Assembly: GCF_001888165.1 (NCBI RefSeq)
Contig: NZ_CP015455.1
Location: 2,536,001 to 2,600,000 of the forward strand
Reading direction: 5' to 3'
Origin: Syntrophotalea acetylenica
GTDB taxonomy: Bacteria; Desulfobacterota; Desulfuromonadia; Desulfuromonadales; Syntrophotaleaceae
Length of the DNA stretch: 64,000 bases
The notes below the pieces were generated by a model. That model ran no database searches, was not told the DNA's origin, and saw only the letters and a program-made list of their open reading frames with translations. Shown in pieces: positions 9,603 through 18,776 of the stretch (positions are counted from its first letter, which is position 1; every line of letters starts with the position of its first letter). The translations under genes and the position numbers were made by a program.

Positions 9603-9630
9603 CATATAATGTGCATTGTGGAAACGGCAA
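9603..9630 (-). promoter_or_regulatory. Probable promoter of the small sulfite reductase gene
   Basis: On the minus strand TTGCCG and TATATG are 16 bases apart, placing a start point just upstream of the ribosome site of the sulfite reductase gene. Confidence 0.5.
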
Positions 9631-9645
9631 AAAACCTGATCTTCT

Positions 9646-10011
9646 TCAGACGATAAGCCGATCAACCTGAGCCTGGAGTTCATCGAGATGAAACGGCTTG
9701 GACAAAAACCCCGCCACCTGCATTTCCTCCGCCCTGCTGCGTTCGGCTTTCTGGTCCTTGGCCGTCAGCACCAGGACCGGACATTTTTTCAAAAGGACAT
9801 CGGCCCGCAGGCTGCGAATCGTTTCAAAACCGTCCATGCCCCCTGGCATCATGATATCCATGATAACGAGATCGGGCGATGTGCGTCGGGCTATCTCCAA
9901 GGCATGCTCACCGCTCTCGGCAAGCAACACCTCCCGGTCCGCGGTTTCCAGCGTGATCCTGAGCAATTGCCGGATGGTCGGCTGATCATCGACTACCAGA
10001 ATTTTTTTCAC
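9646..10011 (-). CDS. Single-domain response regulator (CheY-like receiver)
   Basis: A 121-residue stand-alone receiver: ILVVDDQ at the N-terminus with the acidic pair, DLVIMDIMMPGG with the phospho-acceptor Asp, VLVLTAK with the conserved Thr, and FLSKPFH with the Lys. No output domain is present, so it acts through protein contact or in a phosphorelay. A GTG start with GGTGG upstream is chosen because it sits directly before the first beta strand; an upstream ATG would add about 20 basic residues without homology. No kinase lies next to it, so the partner is unknown. Confidence 0.85.
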   Translation of the reverse strand: MKKILVVDDQPTIRQLLRITLETADREVLLAESGEHALEIARRTSPDLVIMDIMMPGGMDGFETIRSLRADVLLKKCPVLVLTAKDQKAERSRAEEMQVAGFLSKPFHLDELQAQVDRLIV

Positions 10012-10212
10012 GTCGCCACCCGTTGCATCGCTCCGATTGACTTGCCGTCGCCGCCTTGTCGCCCGGGCCATAATAAAGCAACTGCAATCGTGGGGCAAGA
10101 CTCTCTTAACCTGAAACACCTAACCTTCCCCCTGCCCTTGTGTCCCTGAAGGGGTACCAGGCATGCCTTGCGCCAGAGACATGGGCCCGGATGTCACTGG
10201 TTTTTGCGATGC

Positions 10213-12408
10213 TCAGAGCATATCCAGCGGATCGACATCGACGGTCAGGATCACCGCGCGCGGCAGAATGCGCCGCAGCCTGGCCAAATGCGCCAGAAGG
10301 TGCCGCAGAGGCGGGCGCAGAGGCGCCTTGAGCAGTATCTGATACCGGTTTTTACCGCGCAACCGCGCCAGCGGACAAGGAGCAGGACCGAGAATTTCAA
10401 CCCCCAGGCCAATGGCCGCGTCCGCAAGCCCCTCTGCCAGACTTTCCGCCATCGACTCGACCTGCTGACGATCCGTGCCGGAAAAGACACAATGGGCAAG
10501 AAAACCGAAGGGCGGATACCCCAACTCCTGCCGCAGGCGCAGTTCCTCCCGGGCAAAGGCCAGATAATCGTGCCGAGCACAACAGGCCAGGGAAAAATGC
10601 TCCGGGGCATAGGTCTGCACATAGACGCGCCCGGGACGTTCGCCCCGGCCCGCCCGGCCCGCCACCTGGGTCAACAGCGTGAAGGTGCGTTCCGCGGCGC
10701 GAAAATCCGGCAGATTGAGAAGGTTATCGGTCTGCGCCACCCCCACCAGGGTTACGCCAGGGAAATCAAGCCCCTTGGCCACCATCTGGGTGCCGACCAG
10801 AACATCGATGGAGCGGTTTTCCATGGCTGTCACCAGGGACTGATGCGCCCCCTTGCGCCCGGTCGTGTCCCGATCCATGCGGGCAATCCGCGCCGTCGGC
10901 AGCAAATCGCGCAGCTCCTGCTCGAGACGTTCGGTGCCGGCCCCCTCCGGCAGCAAAGCCGCCCCATGGCAGGTGGGACACTGTTCCGGCGGCGGCTGGC
11001 GATAATCGCAGTAGTTGCATCGCAGCACTTTCTGGGACAGGTAAAATGTCAGGGTAATGTCGCAATGGGGACAGCGCAAGGCATTGCCGCAATCGGCGCA
11101 CAGAAGATACGGCGCAAAACCGCGCCGGTTCAAAAGCAGCAGAGACTGCTCACCGCGCTCCAGGTTGGCCAGCAGCGCCTGTTTGAGTGGTTGCGCAAGA
11201 ATCCCCTCGGGGCGTTCCCGGCCCAGGTCGATCAATTCCACATCCGGGAGCGGCCGGTCAAGAACACGCTCCGGAAGCGACAGGTAGGCAAGCTTGCCCT
11301 GGCGGGCACGGTAAAAGGTGGTCAGTGCCGGCGTCGCGCTGCCCAGCAGCACCAACGCCCCCTCCATCTGCCCTCGCATCAAGGCCAGATCCCGGGCATG
11401 ATACCGAAAACCGTCTCCCTGTTTGTAGCTCGATTCGTGCTCTTCATCGACTACGATCATTCCCAGTCGCCCGAGAGGCGCAAACACCGCCGAACGGGCG
11501 CCGATGACGATATCGACGTCACCGCGGGCCACGCTGCGCCAGGCATCGAATCGCTCCCCGGCGGAAAGTCCGGAGTGCAGCACCGCCAGGCAGACACGAT
11601 CGCCGGCGAACCGGGATCGAAACCGGCTGACCAACTGCGGCGTAAGGGCAATTTCGGGTACCAGCACCAGAGCCTGGCGTCCTGCCTGCAGGACCTTTTC
11701 AATGGACCGCAGATAAATCTCGGTCTTGCCGCTGCCCGTCACCCCGTGCAGCAACATCGGCGCGAATCCCCCGGCATGCATCGCCTGTTCAACCTCCGCG
11801 AATACCTGCTTCTGGGCTTCGGTCATCGCCAGGCGGACATCGGCAACCGGCGGCAGGTCCGCAAAAGGGTCGCGCAAACGCTCCCGCTGCTCTTCCAGCA
11901 CAAACCCTTGCCCGACGAGAGCCTTGAGGCTGGCGTGGCAGCCGGGGAACAACGCCAGCAGATCCGTGCGGGAGGCACAGGATACGCGGCGCAGATGCGC
12001 GAGCAAAGTACGCTGGCGGGGCCCGCGCGGTTCACCATCTTTTGGAGCAGGCTGATAATGGCTTTCCATCAGCACGCTGGCCTCGTTCCCCGTGGAGAGG
12101 CCGACAGGCAAGGCGGTGCGGATCACTTCTCCCAGAGGATACTGGTAATAATCCGCCGCCCGGCGAAGCAGCTCGACCATACCCGACGGAAACAAAGGTT
12201 CCTCACCAAGCACCTCAAGCAGCGGCTTCAGGCGATCCGTCTCACCCGACCTTATGGCAATGACATAGCCGATGGCGGTGCGCCGCCCCAGGGGAACTTT
12301 CACCCGCATGCCGATGCGCAACGAATCGGCCAGGGCCTTCTCGACCAGATAGGAAAGGGGTTTGTCCAAGGGGGCCGCTACCGCCACCTCTGCAACCAGT
12401 CCGCGCAT
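10213..12408 (-). CDS. priA: Primosomal protein N', replication restart helicase
   Basis: A 731-residue superfamily 2 helicase that reloads the replisome at stalled forks. It shows the PriA N-terminal DNA-binding domain (PLSYLVEK..GMRVKVPLGRR), Walker A GVTGSGKTEIYL, the DEEH box (VVDEEHESSYKQ), and the zinc-binding Cys series (CADCG, CPHC, CNYC, CPTC). It ends with the helicase C-terminal VAGRAGRG motif and LLKAPLRP region. The length is normal for PriA. The start has AGGAG upstream. It stands alone, with about 200 bases separating it from the downstream receiver gene. Confidence 0.97.
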   Translation of the reverse strand: MRGLVAEVAVAAPLDKPLSYLVEKALADSLRIGMRVKVPLGRRTAIGYVIAIRSGETDRLKPLLEVLGEEPLFPSGMVELLRRAADYYQYPLGEVIRTALPVGLSTGNEASVLMESHYQPAPKDGEPRGPRQRTLLAHLRRVSCASRTDLLALFPGCHASLKALVGQGFVLEEQRERLRDPFADLPPVADVRLAMTEAQKQVFAEVEQAMHAGGFAPMLLHGVTGSGKTEIYLRSIEKVLQAGRQALVLVPEIALTPQLVSRFRSRFAGDRVCLAVLHSGLSAGERFDAWRSVARGDVDIVIGARSAVFAPLGRLGMIVVDEEHESSYKQGDGFRYHARDLALMRGQMEGALVLLGSATPALTTFYRARQGKLAYLSLPERVLDRPLPDVELIDLGRERPEGILAQPLKQALLANLERGEQSLLLLNRRGFAPYLLCADCGNALRCPHCDITLTFYLSQKVLRCNYCDYRQPPPEQCPTCHGAALLPEGAGTERLEQELRDLLPTARIARMDRDTTGRKGAHQSLVTAMENRSIDVLVGTQMVAKGLDFPGVTLVGVAQTDNLLNLPDFRAAERTFTLLTQVAGRAGRGERPGRVYVQTYAPEHFSLACCARHDYLAFAREELRLRQELGYPPFGFLAHCVFSGTDRQQVESMAESLAEGLADAAIGLGVEILGPAPCPLARLRGKNRYQILLKAPLRPPLRHLLAHLARLRRILPRAVILTVDVDPLDML

Positions 12409-12477
12409 CGGTTACTGCTCCTGATTCTTGTGTGACACCCCCTGTCGGAAACTTGGTCAGCAGGGGATTGGGGAGGG

Positions 12478-12506
12478 TTGGTCAGGTTCCGCGATCATGC
12501 TATAGT
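12478..12506 (+). promoter_or_regulatory. Promoter of the metallophosphoesterase gene
   Basis: TTGGTC and TATAGT with a 17-base spacer lie 54 bases before the start codon, divergent from priA. Confidence 0.62.
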
Positions 12507-12560
12507 AGAGCGTCGATTTCACAGGTAACGGCAGAGCTGCCGTCAGGAGTAAAAACAACC

Positions 12561-13484
12561 ATGCCTCGCACCCGGCTTTCCATAAAACCCCTGTCCCGGA
12601 GGCGCTTTTTGATCAGCGGGGCGACCTTGCTCGGCGGCCTGCTGGCGGCGGACGTCACCTTGCGCCAGCCACAGGCCCTGCGCGTGGAACGATACGCCTT
12701 CCACACCGCAAAGATGCCTGCGAACAAGGAATTGCGCATTGTGCAGCTGTCCGATCTGCACCTGCACAAGCCGGAAAAGTATCACGAACGCATCGCCGCG
12801 ACGGTCGCGTCTCTACGCCCCGACATCATCCTGCTGACCGGAGATTTTTTTGAACAGAGCCGCAACCTGGAAGGGGTGCTCACATTTTTGAGAACCCTGA
12901 GGGCACCCTCCGGAATTTTTGCGGTACAGGGCAACTGGGAGTACTGGGCCCGCCTCGAAGGGGAAAACCTGAGACGGCAATTCACCAGAGCGAACGTCAC
13001 CCTGCTGATCAACCGGCGCCGGGACATTCAGATACGCGGAGTGGCTTTGTCCATCCTGGGCCTTGACTATCCTTCCTCCGCGGATCAGGTTTCCGGCCTG
13101 GTCCATGCCAGCAGCCCCGACCGCTTCAACATCATGCTGTCCCACGTCCCGGCCTTCGACCATCAGCGGCTCGACGGGCGCATCGACCTGATTCTGGCCG
13201 GACACACCCATGGTGGGCAAATTCGGCTGCCCTGGTTGCCACCGCTGTATCTGCCACGGTTTTCCGGCGCCTTCGTCGCCGGTTTCTACAAAGTGGGCCG
13301 GAATGGCACCCCCCTGTACGTCAATCGCGGTCTGGGCACCAGTGCCTTGCCGGTTCGCTGCCTGTGCCCTCCGGAGATCACCCTGTTCAGGCTGATGGCC
13401 CCGCTACCGACGAAGCCATCCCCGCCAGGCATTCCTGCAAAAACCTCAGCTCATGCATCAACCGGCAAAACCCCTCGCCTGTAA
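12561..13484 (+). CDS. Tat-exported metallophosphoesterase, YkuE/YaeI-like
   Basis: A 307-residue calcineurin-like phosphoesterase. The N-terminus has a twin-arginine signal (SRRRFLI followed by a hydrophobic GATLLGGLLA), predicting folded export to the periplasm. Metal-binding motifs appear in order: SDLHLH, LTGDFFE, GNWEY (the GNH box with Trp instead of His), LSHVP and GHTHGG. Related YkuE/YaeI proteins act on cell-wall-linked or UDP-sugar phosphoesters, but the substrate is not visible here. ATG 12561 follows CAGGAG. The last 32 codons run past the family's usual end and overlap the 3' end of the convergent DAHP synthase gene by 98 bases. Confidence 0.88.
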   Translation: MPRTRLSIKPLSRRRFLISGATLLGGLLAADVTLRQPQALRVERYAFHTAKMPANKELRIVQLSDLHLHKPEKYHERIAATVASLRPDIILLTGDFFEQSRNLEGVLTFLRTLRAPSGIFAVQGNWEYWARLEGENLRRQFTRANVTLLINRRRDIQIRGVALSILGLDYPSSADQVSGLVHASSPDRFNIMLSHVPAFDHQRLDGRIDLILAGHTHGGQIRLPWLPPLYLPRFSGAFVAGFYKVGRNGTPLYVNRGLGTSALPVRCLCPPEITLFRLMAPLPTKPSPPGIPAKTSAHASTGKTPRL

Positions 13485-14427
13485 GGCTTTGCGCACCATC
13501 GCACAAAGCCTTTTCGGGAGCAGGATGGACTTCGACCATAAGGCCATTCGCACCAGCCACCAGCGCGGCCCGTGCCATGACCGGTACCAGAAAACGACGT
13601 CCGGTAGCGTGACTGGGATCGACAATGATCGGCAGGTGGCTCAGGGACTGCACCAGCGGGATCACCGACAGATCGAGGGTGTTGCGGGTGGCGGTTTCAA
13701 ATGTGCGGATCCCGCGCTCGCACAAAACAACCTGGTCGTTGCCCTCGGCCACAATGTACTCGGCCGCCGACAGAAACTCCTCTACGGTTGCGCTCAGCCC
13801 GCGCTTGAGCAGCACCGGAAATCGCAATCTTCCGATTTCCTTGAGCAAATCGAAATTCTGCATGTTGCGGGCACCGATCTGGAGCATATCGACATGACGG
13901 CAGGCCATCTCAAGCTGCTCGATACGCATCACCTCGGTCACCGCCGGCAACCCCACCTCCCGCGCCGCGACATGCAAAAACTCCAGCCCTTGCGCGCCCA
14001 GCCCCTGAAAGGTGTGAGGCCCGGTACGCGGCTTGAAGGCTCCTCCCCGCAGGATATGCGCTCCGGCCTCCTTGACCTGCCGGGCGGCTTCCAAAATCTG
14101 TTCCTGGCTCTCAATCGAGCAGGGCCCCGCCATCACCACCGGCGGGAAACCGTCACCAAGGTTTACCGAACCAACCCTGACTACCGTCGGCGCGGGATGA
14201 AAATCCCTGGATACCAGTTTGTAGGGCTTGCTGACATGGATAATCTCCATCACGCCGGGCAAATCACGGATTGTGGCATCATCCACATAACCCCGGTTGC
14301 CAAGCACACCAATGGCGATACGCTGGCCACCGGGAATCGGCTGGGCCGTCAATCCGAGAGCGGCCACAGCCTGCGCTACGCAACGAACCTGCTCTTCGGT
14401 CGCGCTGTGATGCATGACGATAAGCAT
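13387..14427 (-). CDS. aroF: 3-deoxy-7-phosphoheptulonate synthase (DAHP synthase), type I beta
   Basis: A 346-residue enzyme condensing phosphoenolpyruvate and erythrose 4-phosphate, the first step of the shikimate pathway. An N-terminal ferredoxin-like regulatory segment of about 75 residues (MLIVMHHSATEEQV onward) precedes the TIM barrel, as in Thermotoga-type enzymes. The barrel shows AGPCSIES, RGGAFKPRT and PIIVDPSHATG. GGAGG seven bases upstream fixes ATG 14427. It feeds chorismate to the trp genes farther along, but is not linked to them. Its C-terminal tail extends roughly 15 residues beyond the usual end and overlaps the convergent phosphoesterase gene. Confidence 0.94.
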   Translation of the reverse strand: MLIVMHHSATEEQVRCVAQAVAALGLTAQPIPGGQRIAIGVLGNRGYVDDATIRDLPGVMEIIHVSKPYKLVSRDFHPAPTVVRVGSVNLGDGFPPVVMAGPCSIESQEQILEAARQVKEAGAHILRGGAFKPRTGPHTFQGLGAQGLEFLHVAAREVGLPAVTEVMRIEQLEMACRHVDMLQIGARNMQNFDLLKEIGRLRFPVLLKRGLSATVEEFLSAAEYIVAEGNDQVVLCERGIRTFETATRNTLDLSVIPLVQSLSHLPIIVDPSHATGRRFLVPVMARAALVAGANGLMVEVHPAPEKALCDGAQSLTGEGFCRLMHELRFLQECLAGMASSVAGPSA

Positions 14428-14853
14428 AAAAAAACCTCCACGCCGGGAACGTAACATAAACAGGATGCCGCCGGACCCGAGCCGCGCAACCTTTTCCGGA
14501 AGGGCACAAGGCCCGTCCATGCTCCGAGGCTCCAGCCGCACACAAGACTGGCATAGATCCGAGCTCCGGATGGATACAGCGCAGCTTTCATATGGGAAAC
14601 GAGCCATTTATTTCTTGTGGCAAGGGAATCAGGGGATTGCGCGGAACCGCACAAGCAAACCTGCGGATTGACGCCGCCACGGCGGGAAAGGGCCGTTCCC
14701 GGATGAAAACAAGACTAGCTCCGAAAGCAGTGAAACACAACTTTTTTCAGCCACGCGGACGAAGGGCCGCCTGGCTGTGGGTTGCAAAAACTTCTTGCCT
14801 TGAATAAAGTCTGCTTATATTCTACGGGCTTTTCCAAACGATCAGGATTAAAC
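14428..14853. other. Intergenic region between aroF and trmB
   Basis: This 426-base divergent spacer has no convincing gene; short open frames show no recognisable protein. It must hold the aroF promoter (not identified) and contains a good trmB promoter near its right end. Several GC-rich inverted segments (for example around 14688-14702) could fold but match no RNA family I recognise. Confidence 0.5.
14795..14823 (+). promoter_or_regulatory. Promoter of trmB-truD
   Basis: TTGCCT and TATTCT are 17 bases apart, 31 bases upstream of the trmB start codon. Confidence 0.58.
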
Positions 14854-15552
14854 ATGACACAGCGCATGATCGAAATCACATCGCCCTGGTTTCTCGCGGA
14901 GGAGACACTCGCCATCCCGACCGATTTCAGTGCGGTGTTCGGCAACAAGAATCCCCTGGCCCTCGAAATCGGCTGCGGAATCGGGGATTTCATCACGCAA
15001 CTGGCAACCCGGCAGCCACAGCGAAACTTTATTGCCATCGACATCTACAACAAGGGCTGTCTAAAAACCTGCAACCGGCTCCAACAGAACGGCCTGAGCA
15101 ATGTCCGCGTCATCCGCACGGAAGCACGCTATCTGCTGGCACAATTTCTGACGCCTGAAAGCCTGGCGGCGGTCTACATCAACTGTCCGGACCCCTGGCC
15201 CAAAAAGCGCCACCGCAAAAGACGCCTGGTCAATGGCGAATTCCTGCTGGCCCTGCTGCGCGCGATGCGCCCCGGCGCCGATTTGTTTTTCAGCAGCGAC
15301 GTCGCCGATTATGCTCTGGACGTGGCTGACCAGCTACAGAACCTGCCCGGGTTTGAAAACCGAATGTCAGCCCCCGTTGCATTTGAACTGGCTGACTACC
15401 CCTTATCAAAATACATGCGCCGGTTTCTGGCCCAGGGTCAGCCGATCCATTTCATCCACCATCGGCGGCGGGTCGGCGACACCGGCCACGCCATGCCCCC
15501 GCAGCCGGTGAGCAGGGGATTTCGCAGTGCCTGGAGCGAACACCATGCCTAG
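14854..15552 (+). CDS. trmB: tRNA (guanine-N7)-methyltransferase
   Basis: A 232-residue SAM-dependent enzyme making m7G46 in the tRNA variable loop. The SAM site is LEIGCGIGDF, followed by FIAIDIYNKG. The family's catalytic and tRNA-binding motif appears as NCPDPWPKKRHRKRRL, and the C-terminal TxYE-type region follows. ATG 14854 has CAGGA upstream; the 24-codon upstream extension contains the promoter and is rejected. The gene overlaps truD by eight bases, pairing two tRNA modification enzymes. Past about residue 215 the tail (basic and Pro-rich) is poorly conserved. Confidence 0.9.
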   Translation: MTQRMIEITSPWFLAEETLAIPTDFSAVFGNKNPLALEIGCGIGDFITQLATRQPQRNFIAIDIYNKGCLKTCNRLQQNGLSNVRVIRTEARYLLAQFLTPESLAAVYINCPDPWPKKRHRKRRLVNGEFLLALLRAMRPGADLFFSSDVADYALDVADQLQNLPGFENRMSAPVAFELADYPLSKYMRRFLAQGQPIHFIHHRRRVGDTGHAMPPQPVSRGFRSAWSEHHA

Positions 15553-16755
15553 ATATCTGACGGCGAACTTTCCCGGCATCGGGGGAACCATTAAAACATC
15601 TCCCGAAGACTTTCTGGTGGAGGAACTGCCACTCTACCCTGCCTGCGGCGAGGGGGATCACCTTTATCTCGAGGTGGAAAAACGCGGCCTGACGACCTTT
15701 GAATTGCTCAAACGCCTCGCACGCGCGCTCCAGGTCAATGAAAGGGACATGGGCTACGCCGGGCTCAAGGATGCCCAGGCCACGACGCGGCAGTTCATCT
15801 CGGTGCCGGGATGCCCTGAAGAGCGCGCCCTGGCCCTCGATCTTGATGACATACGCATTCTTTCGGCCCGCCGGCACCGCAACAAGCTGCGCCTGGGGCA
15901 TCTGGCCGGCAACCGCTTCACAATCACCGTGCGGCAGGTTGACCACCAGGCCCGGGAAAAGGCCCTCGACATACTGCATGTGCTGCAAATGGCGGGTGTA
16001 CCCAACTTTTTTGGAGAACAGCGCTACGGCGTGCTGGGTAATTCGCACAGGATCGGCCAGGCCATCGTGCGCCAAAATTATGCAGAAGCCATCGCCCAGA
16101 TCATCGGCGATCCGGAAAAAATCACCAACCCGGACTGGCAGCATGCCGCCCGACTGTTTTGCGCCGGCCGCCTGAGCGAAGCTGTGGCCGCCCTGCCCCG
16201 GCGGATGCGCCACGAGCGCGACCTCATAACATGCCTGCAACAGGGCGCCTGCGCTGAAAAAGCGCTTCGCCGCCTGCCCGCAAAGCTGTTGCGGCTGTAT
16301 CTGTCCGCCTATCAGTCACACCTCTTTGACCGCCTGGTAACCATGCGGTTGGACAGCCTCGACACGCTCTGGCCCGGGGATCTTGCCTACAAGCACGACA
16401 ACGGCGCCTGCTTTCTGGTAACAGACCCGGCCGCGGAACAACCCCGCGCCGACCGCCTGGAAATCAGCCCGTCTGCCCCCTGTTCGGCTACAAGGTCAAA
16501 TTGGCAGAGAGCCAGGCCGGCATTCTCGAGCAAGCACTTCTGAGCAAAGAAGCGATCGACCTGAAAGACTTTCGCATCGGCACCGGGCTGTCCATGCCCG
16601 GCGAACGCAGACCTTTGAGAATCCCCGTTGCCGAAATCGACGCGCGTCAGGAAAGCGACCAACTGATCTTGTCCTTCGTTCTGCCAAAAGGCTGTTTCGC
16701 CACCACCGTGCTACGGGAAATCATGAAAACGGAACAGCAGCATCAAGCCCCCTGA
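15545..16755 (+). CDS. truD: tRNA pseudouridine(13) synthase TruD, frameshifted as written
   Basis: TruD converts U13 of tRNA-Glu to pseudouridine. The first frame carries the family landmarks: KTSPEDFLVEELPLYP, the catalytic Asp in MGYAGLKDAQATTRQ, and NFFGEQRYG. It then departs from homology after EISPSAP and stops at 16543. The missing C-terminus (LFGYKVKLAE, LSMPGERRPLRIP, SFVLPKGCFATTVLREIM) is encoded in the -1 frame to 16755. One extra C in the C5 run at 16476-16480 would restore one continuous protein of about 403 residues. No classical slippery heptamer is present, so a sequencing deletion or a real mutation is more likely than programmed shifting. ATG 15545 follows GGAG and overlaps trmB. 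Confidence 0.88.
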
Positions 16756-16873
16756 AACTGGCACGCCACTTGCTCACCCATCTTGGTTCCGCCTGCAAAT
16801 CAAAAGAGGTTCCGCAAATAAACGGTTAAAGCGCACCACAGAAAAAAGGTCGGGGAAATACCCATGGTTATTG

Positions 16874-16902
16874 TTGACATTTGTAAAACATGATTTTATA
16901 TT
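16874..16902 (+). promoter_or_regulatory. Near-consensus promoter of the IclR-family gene
   Basis: TTGACA and TATATT are separated by 17 bases within an AT-rich stretch unlike the surrounding sequence. The start codon lies about 145 bases downstream, leaving a long leader. IclR proteins often repress themselves, so an operator may overlap (inference). Confidence 0.78.
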
Positions 16903-17047
16903 CAAAAAAATATTCATTCGAGTATTCTTGCGAAAAGGCGGGGAAGATTTTAGAACAACCGGCTTCCCCCTCCCAGACAACACGCACCCCTAACATTACA
17001 TTTATCCGGCATTGGCCGGCAATCTGCACCCAAGAGGGATCCGAAAC

Positions 17048-17836
17048 ATGGCAAAAAAAGAAAAATCCGAGTATATGATTCAAGCGGTATCGCATGCCCT
17101 CGACCTGCTTGAACAATTTCACGGCGACGATGTGGACGAATTGGGCGTTACGGAACTCAGCAAGCGCCTAAGATTACATAAAAACAATGTTTTTCGGCTT
17201 TTGGCGACGCTTGAATCCCGTGGATACATCGAGCAGAACAAGGTTACGGAGAACTATCGCCTGGGGCTTAAATCTCTTGAACTCGGCCAGACTTTCATCA
17301 AAAAGATGGGCCTGCTGCACCAGGCCAAGCCGGTACTCGACAGTATCGTGGAGGCGTGCAACGAAACCGCCTATCTGGCAATTTTCAAGGAAGGCCACAT
17401 CGTCTACCTTGACGTGGTCGAAACACACCTTACGGTGCGCGTCGTCTCCCGCGTAGGCTCCCGCCTGCCGGCATATGCCACCGCCGCCGGCAAAGTGCAC
17501 ATGGCCTACATGTCGGAAGAAGAACTGGACAACCTGCTGCCCACGGAAGAACTAAAGGCCTATACCGAATACACCATCACCGACCGCGGCAAGCTCAAGG
17601 AAAACCTCAAGGAGGTCACGGAAAAAGGCTATGCTCTCGACAACGAGGAACTCGACCTCGGAGTCCGCTGCGTAGCCGCGCCTATTCGTGACTACACCCG
17701 CAGGATCATCGGTTCATTGAGCATTTCCGGACCGTCCATCCGGTTTACCGACGAACGTATCCAGGAAGAACTCATGCCTCTGGTGGTCAAGGCTGCTGAC
17801 GAACTCTCCACCCGCCTGGGTTTTCATAAAAGCTGA
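17048..17836 (+). CDS. IclR-family transcriptional regulator
   Basis: A 262-residue regulator with an N-terminal winged helix-turn-helix (about 10-75: ALDLLEQFHGDD..VTELSKRLRLHKNNVFRLLATLESRGYIEQ) and the C-terminal IclR effector domain (RVGSRLPAYATAAGKVHMAY and RCVAAPIRDYTRRIIGSLSISGP). Such proteins bind a small acid or aromatic ligand. The ligand and target are not evident, because neighbours are housekeeping genes. GAGGGA nine bases upstream supports ATG 17048. A strong separate promoter and a downstream hairpin make it a single-gene unit. Confidence 0.93.
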   Translation: MAKKEKSEYMIQAVSHALDLLEQFHGDDVDELGVTELSKRLRLHKNNVFRLLATLESRGYIEQNKVTENYRLGLKSLELGQTFIKKMGLLHQAKPVLDSIVEACNETAYLAIFKEGHIVYLDVVETHLTVRVVSRVGSRLPAYATAAGKVHMAYMSEEELDNLLPTEELKAYTEYTITDRGKLKENLKEVTEKGYALDNEELDLGVRCVAAPIRDYTRRIIGSLSISGPSIRFTDERIQEELMPLVVKAADELSTRLGFHKS

Positions 17837-17872
17837 AAACTACCGCCAACCGTACCACCGGAACATATGCCA

Positions 17873-17897
17873 GCAGCCCGAAAATGTTCCGGGCTGC
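17873..17897 (+). terminator. Hairpin downstream of the IclR gene
   Basis: Perfect eight-base arms GCAGCCCG and CGGGCTGC flank a nine-base loop. There is no immediate T tract (a T5 run comes 14 bases later), so it is a possible but non-canonical terminator. Confidence 0.4.
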
Positions 17898-17969
17898 ACC
17901 ATATAGAGCCGTTTTTCACGTTGCGTAATGTAACAGGGGAAACGGCTCATCGCTTTTTGCGGAGCAAGC

Positions 17970-18776
17970 ATGACACGCGGGAAAAAAAATGCACCGGGTT
18001 GCCCCCAGCCCATCGCAGAAAACCAGGCATTTCAGCTGCGCCCGGCACAATCAGGCAAACCGGGCGTGCTGCTGATACACGGTTTTACCGCCTCCCCCTG
18101 GGAAATGCGCCCCCTGGCAGAGCATCTGTGCGGGTCCGGGTACCATGTCGCTGCCGTCCGCCTGCCGGGACATGGCACCAGCCCCGAAGACCTCTGCCGG
18201 CGCCGCTGTGAGGAATGGATCGCGGCAGCCCGCGAAACTCTCGACATCCTGGGCAGAGAAGTTGGTCAGGTCCACGCTATGGGTTTGAGCACCGGAGCCC
18301 TGGTTTGCCTGGCGCTGGCCGCCGAGAGGGAGCTATGCAGCATGGTCCTGCTGTCGCCTTTTCTGGCCATGCAGCACCGGCTTGCGCCTCTAACCGGCCT
18401 GCTGCGATATTTCCGCTCTTACCAGCACCGCGAGCTGCCCGATCATCTCTCTCCATATTATTACGACCGCCGCCCCCTGAACGGCATCTATCAGATCTGC
18501 CGACTGATCGGCAAAATCAAACCGCTCCTGCCCCGCATAACCACGCCGACCCTGGCGATCAACGCCCTTGGCGACCGCACGGTCCGCGCTGAAAGTGGCT
18601 ACGCCCTGTTTCAGCGACTGTCCAGCCCTTGCCGGGAATACCACATGTTCGGCCCCGGGACCGGGCATGGCCTGGCCGCCCCCGACCAGCCATCCTGGCA
18701 AGCCATGCTGGACCTCATTCTGCGTTTTCTGGCCGCACTGGACCCTCCCCGGCCATTGAAACCAGGCGCGCCATAA
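17970..18776 (+). CDS. Alpha/beta hydrolase (Est30-like carboxylesterase)
   Basis: A 268-residue alpha/beta hydrolase. VLLIHGFTASPWEM provides the oxyanion hole, MGLSTGA the nucleophile elbow (Ser107), ALGDRTV the likely acid, and GTGHGL the catalytic His. The short cap and size match Est30-type carboxylesterases or monoacylglycerol lipases. No signal peptide is present, so it is cytoplasmic. The physiological ester is unknown. GGAG six bases before ATG 17970 supports the start. Its 3' end overlaps the convergent coaE by 62 bases. Confidence 0.87.
   Translation: MTRGKKNAPGCPQPIAENQAFQLRPAQSGKPGVLLIHGFTASPWEMRPLAEHLCGSGYHVAAVRLPGHGTSPEDLCRRRCEEWIAAARETLDILGREVGQVHAMGLSTGALVCLALAAERELCSMVLLSPFLAMQHRLAPLTGLLRYFRSYQHRELPDHLSPYYYDRRPLNGIYQICRLIGKIKPLLPRITTPTLAINALGDRTVRAESGYALFQRLSSPCREYHMFGPGTGHGLAAPDQPSWQAMLDLILRFLAALDPPRPLKPGAP

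Noticed and set aside
10168-12435. 755-codon open frame on the plus strand opposite priA
   Set aside because: It is the mirror frame of priA in GC-rich sequence, shows low-complexity His/Gln/Arg composition and no family motif, while priA is complete on the minus strand.
16470-16484. Programmed -1 frameshift as explanation for truD
   Set aside because: The bases do not form an X-XXY-YYZ heptamer in the zero frame and no stimulatory hairpin or internal ribosome-site pattern is obvious; a lost C is simpler.
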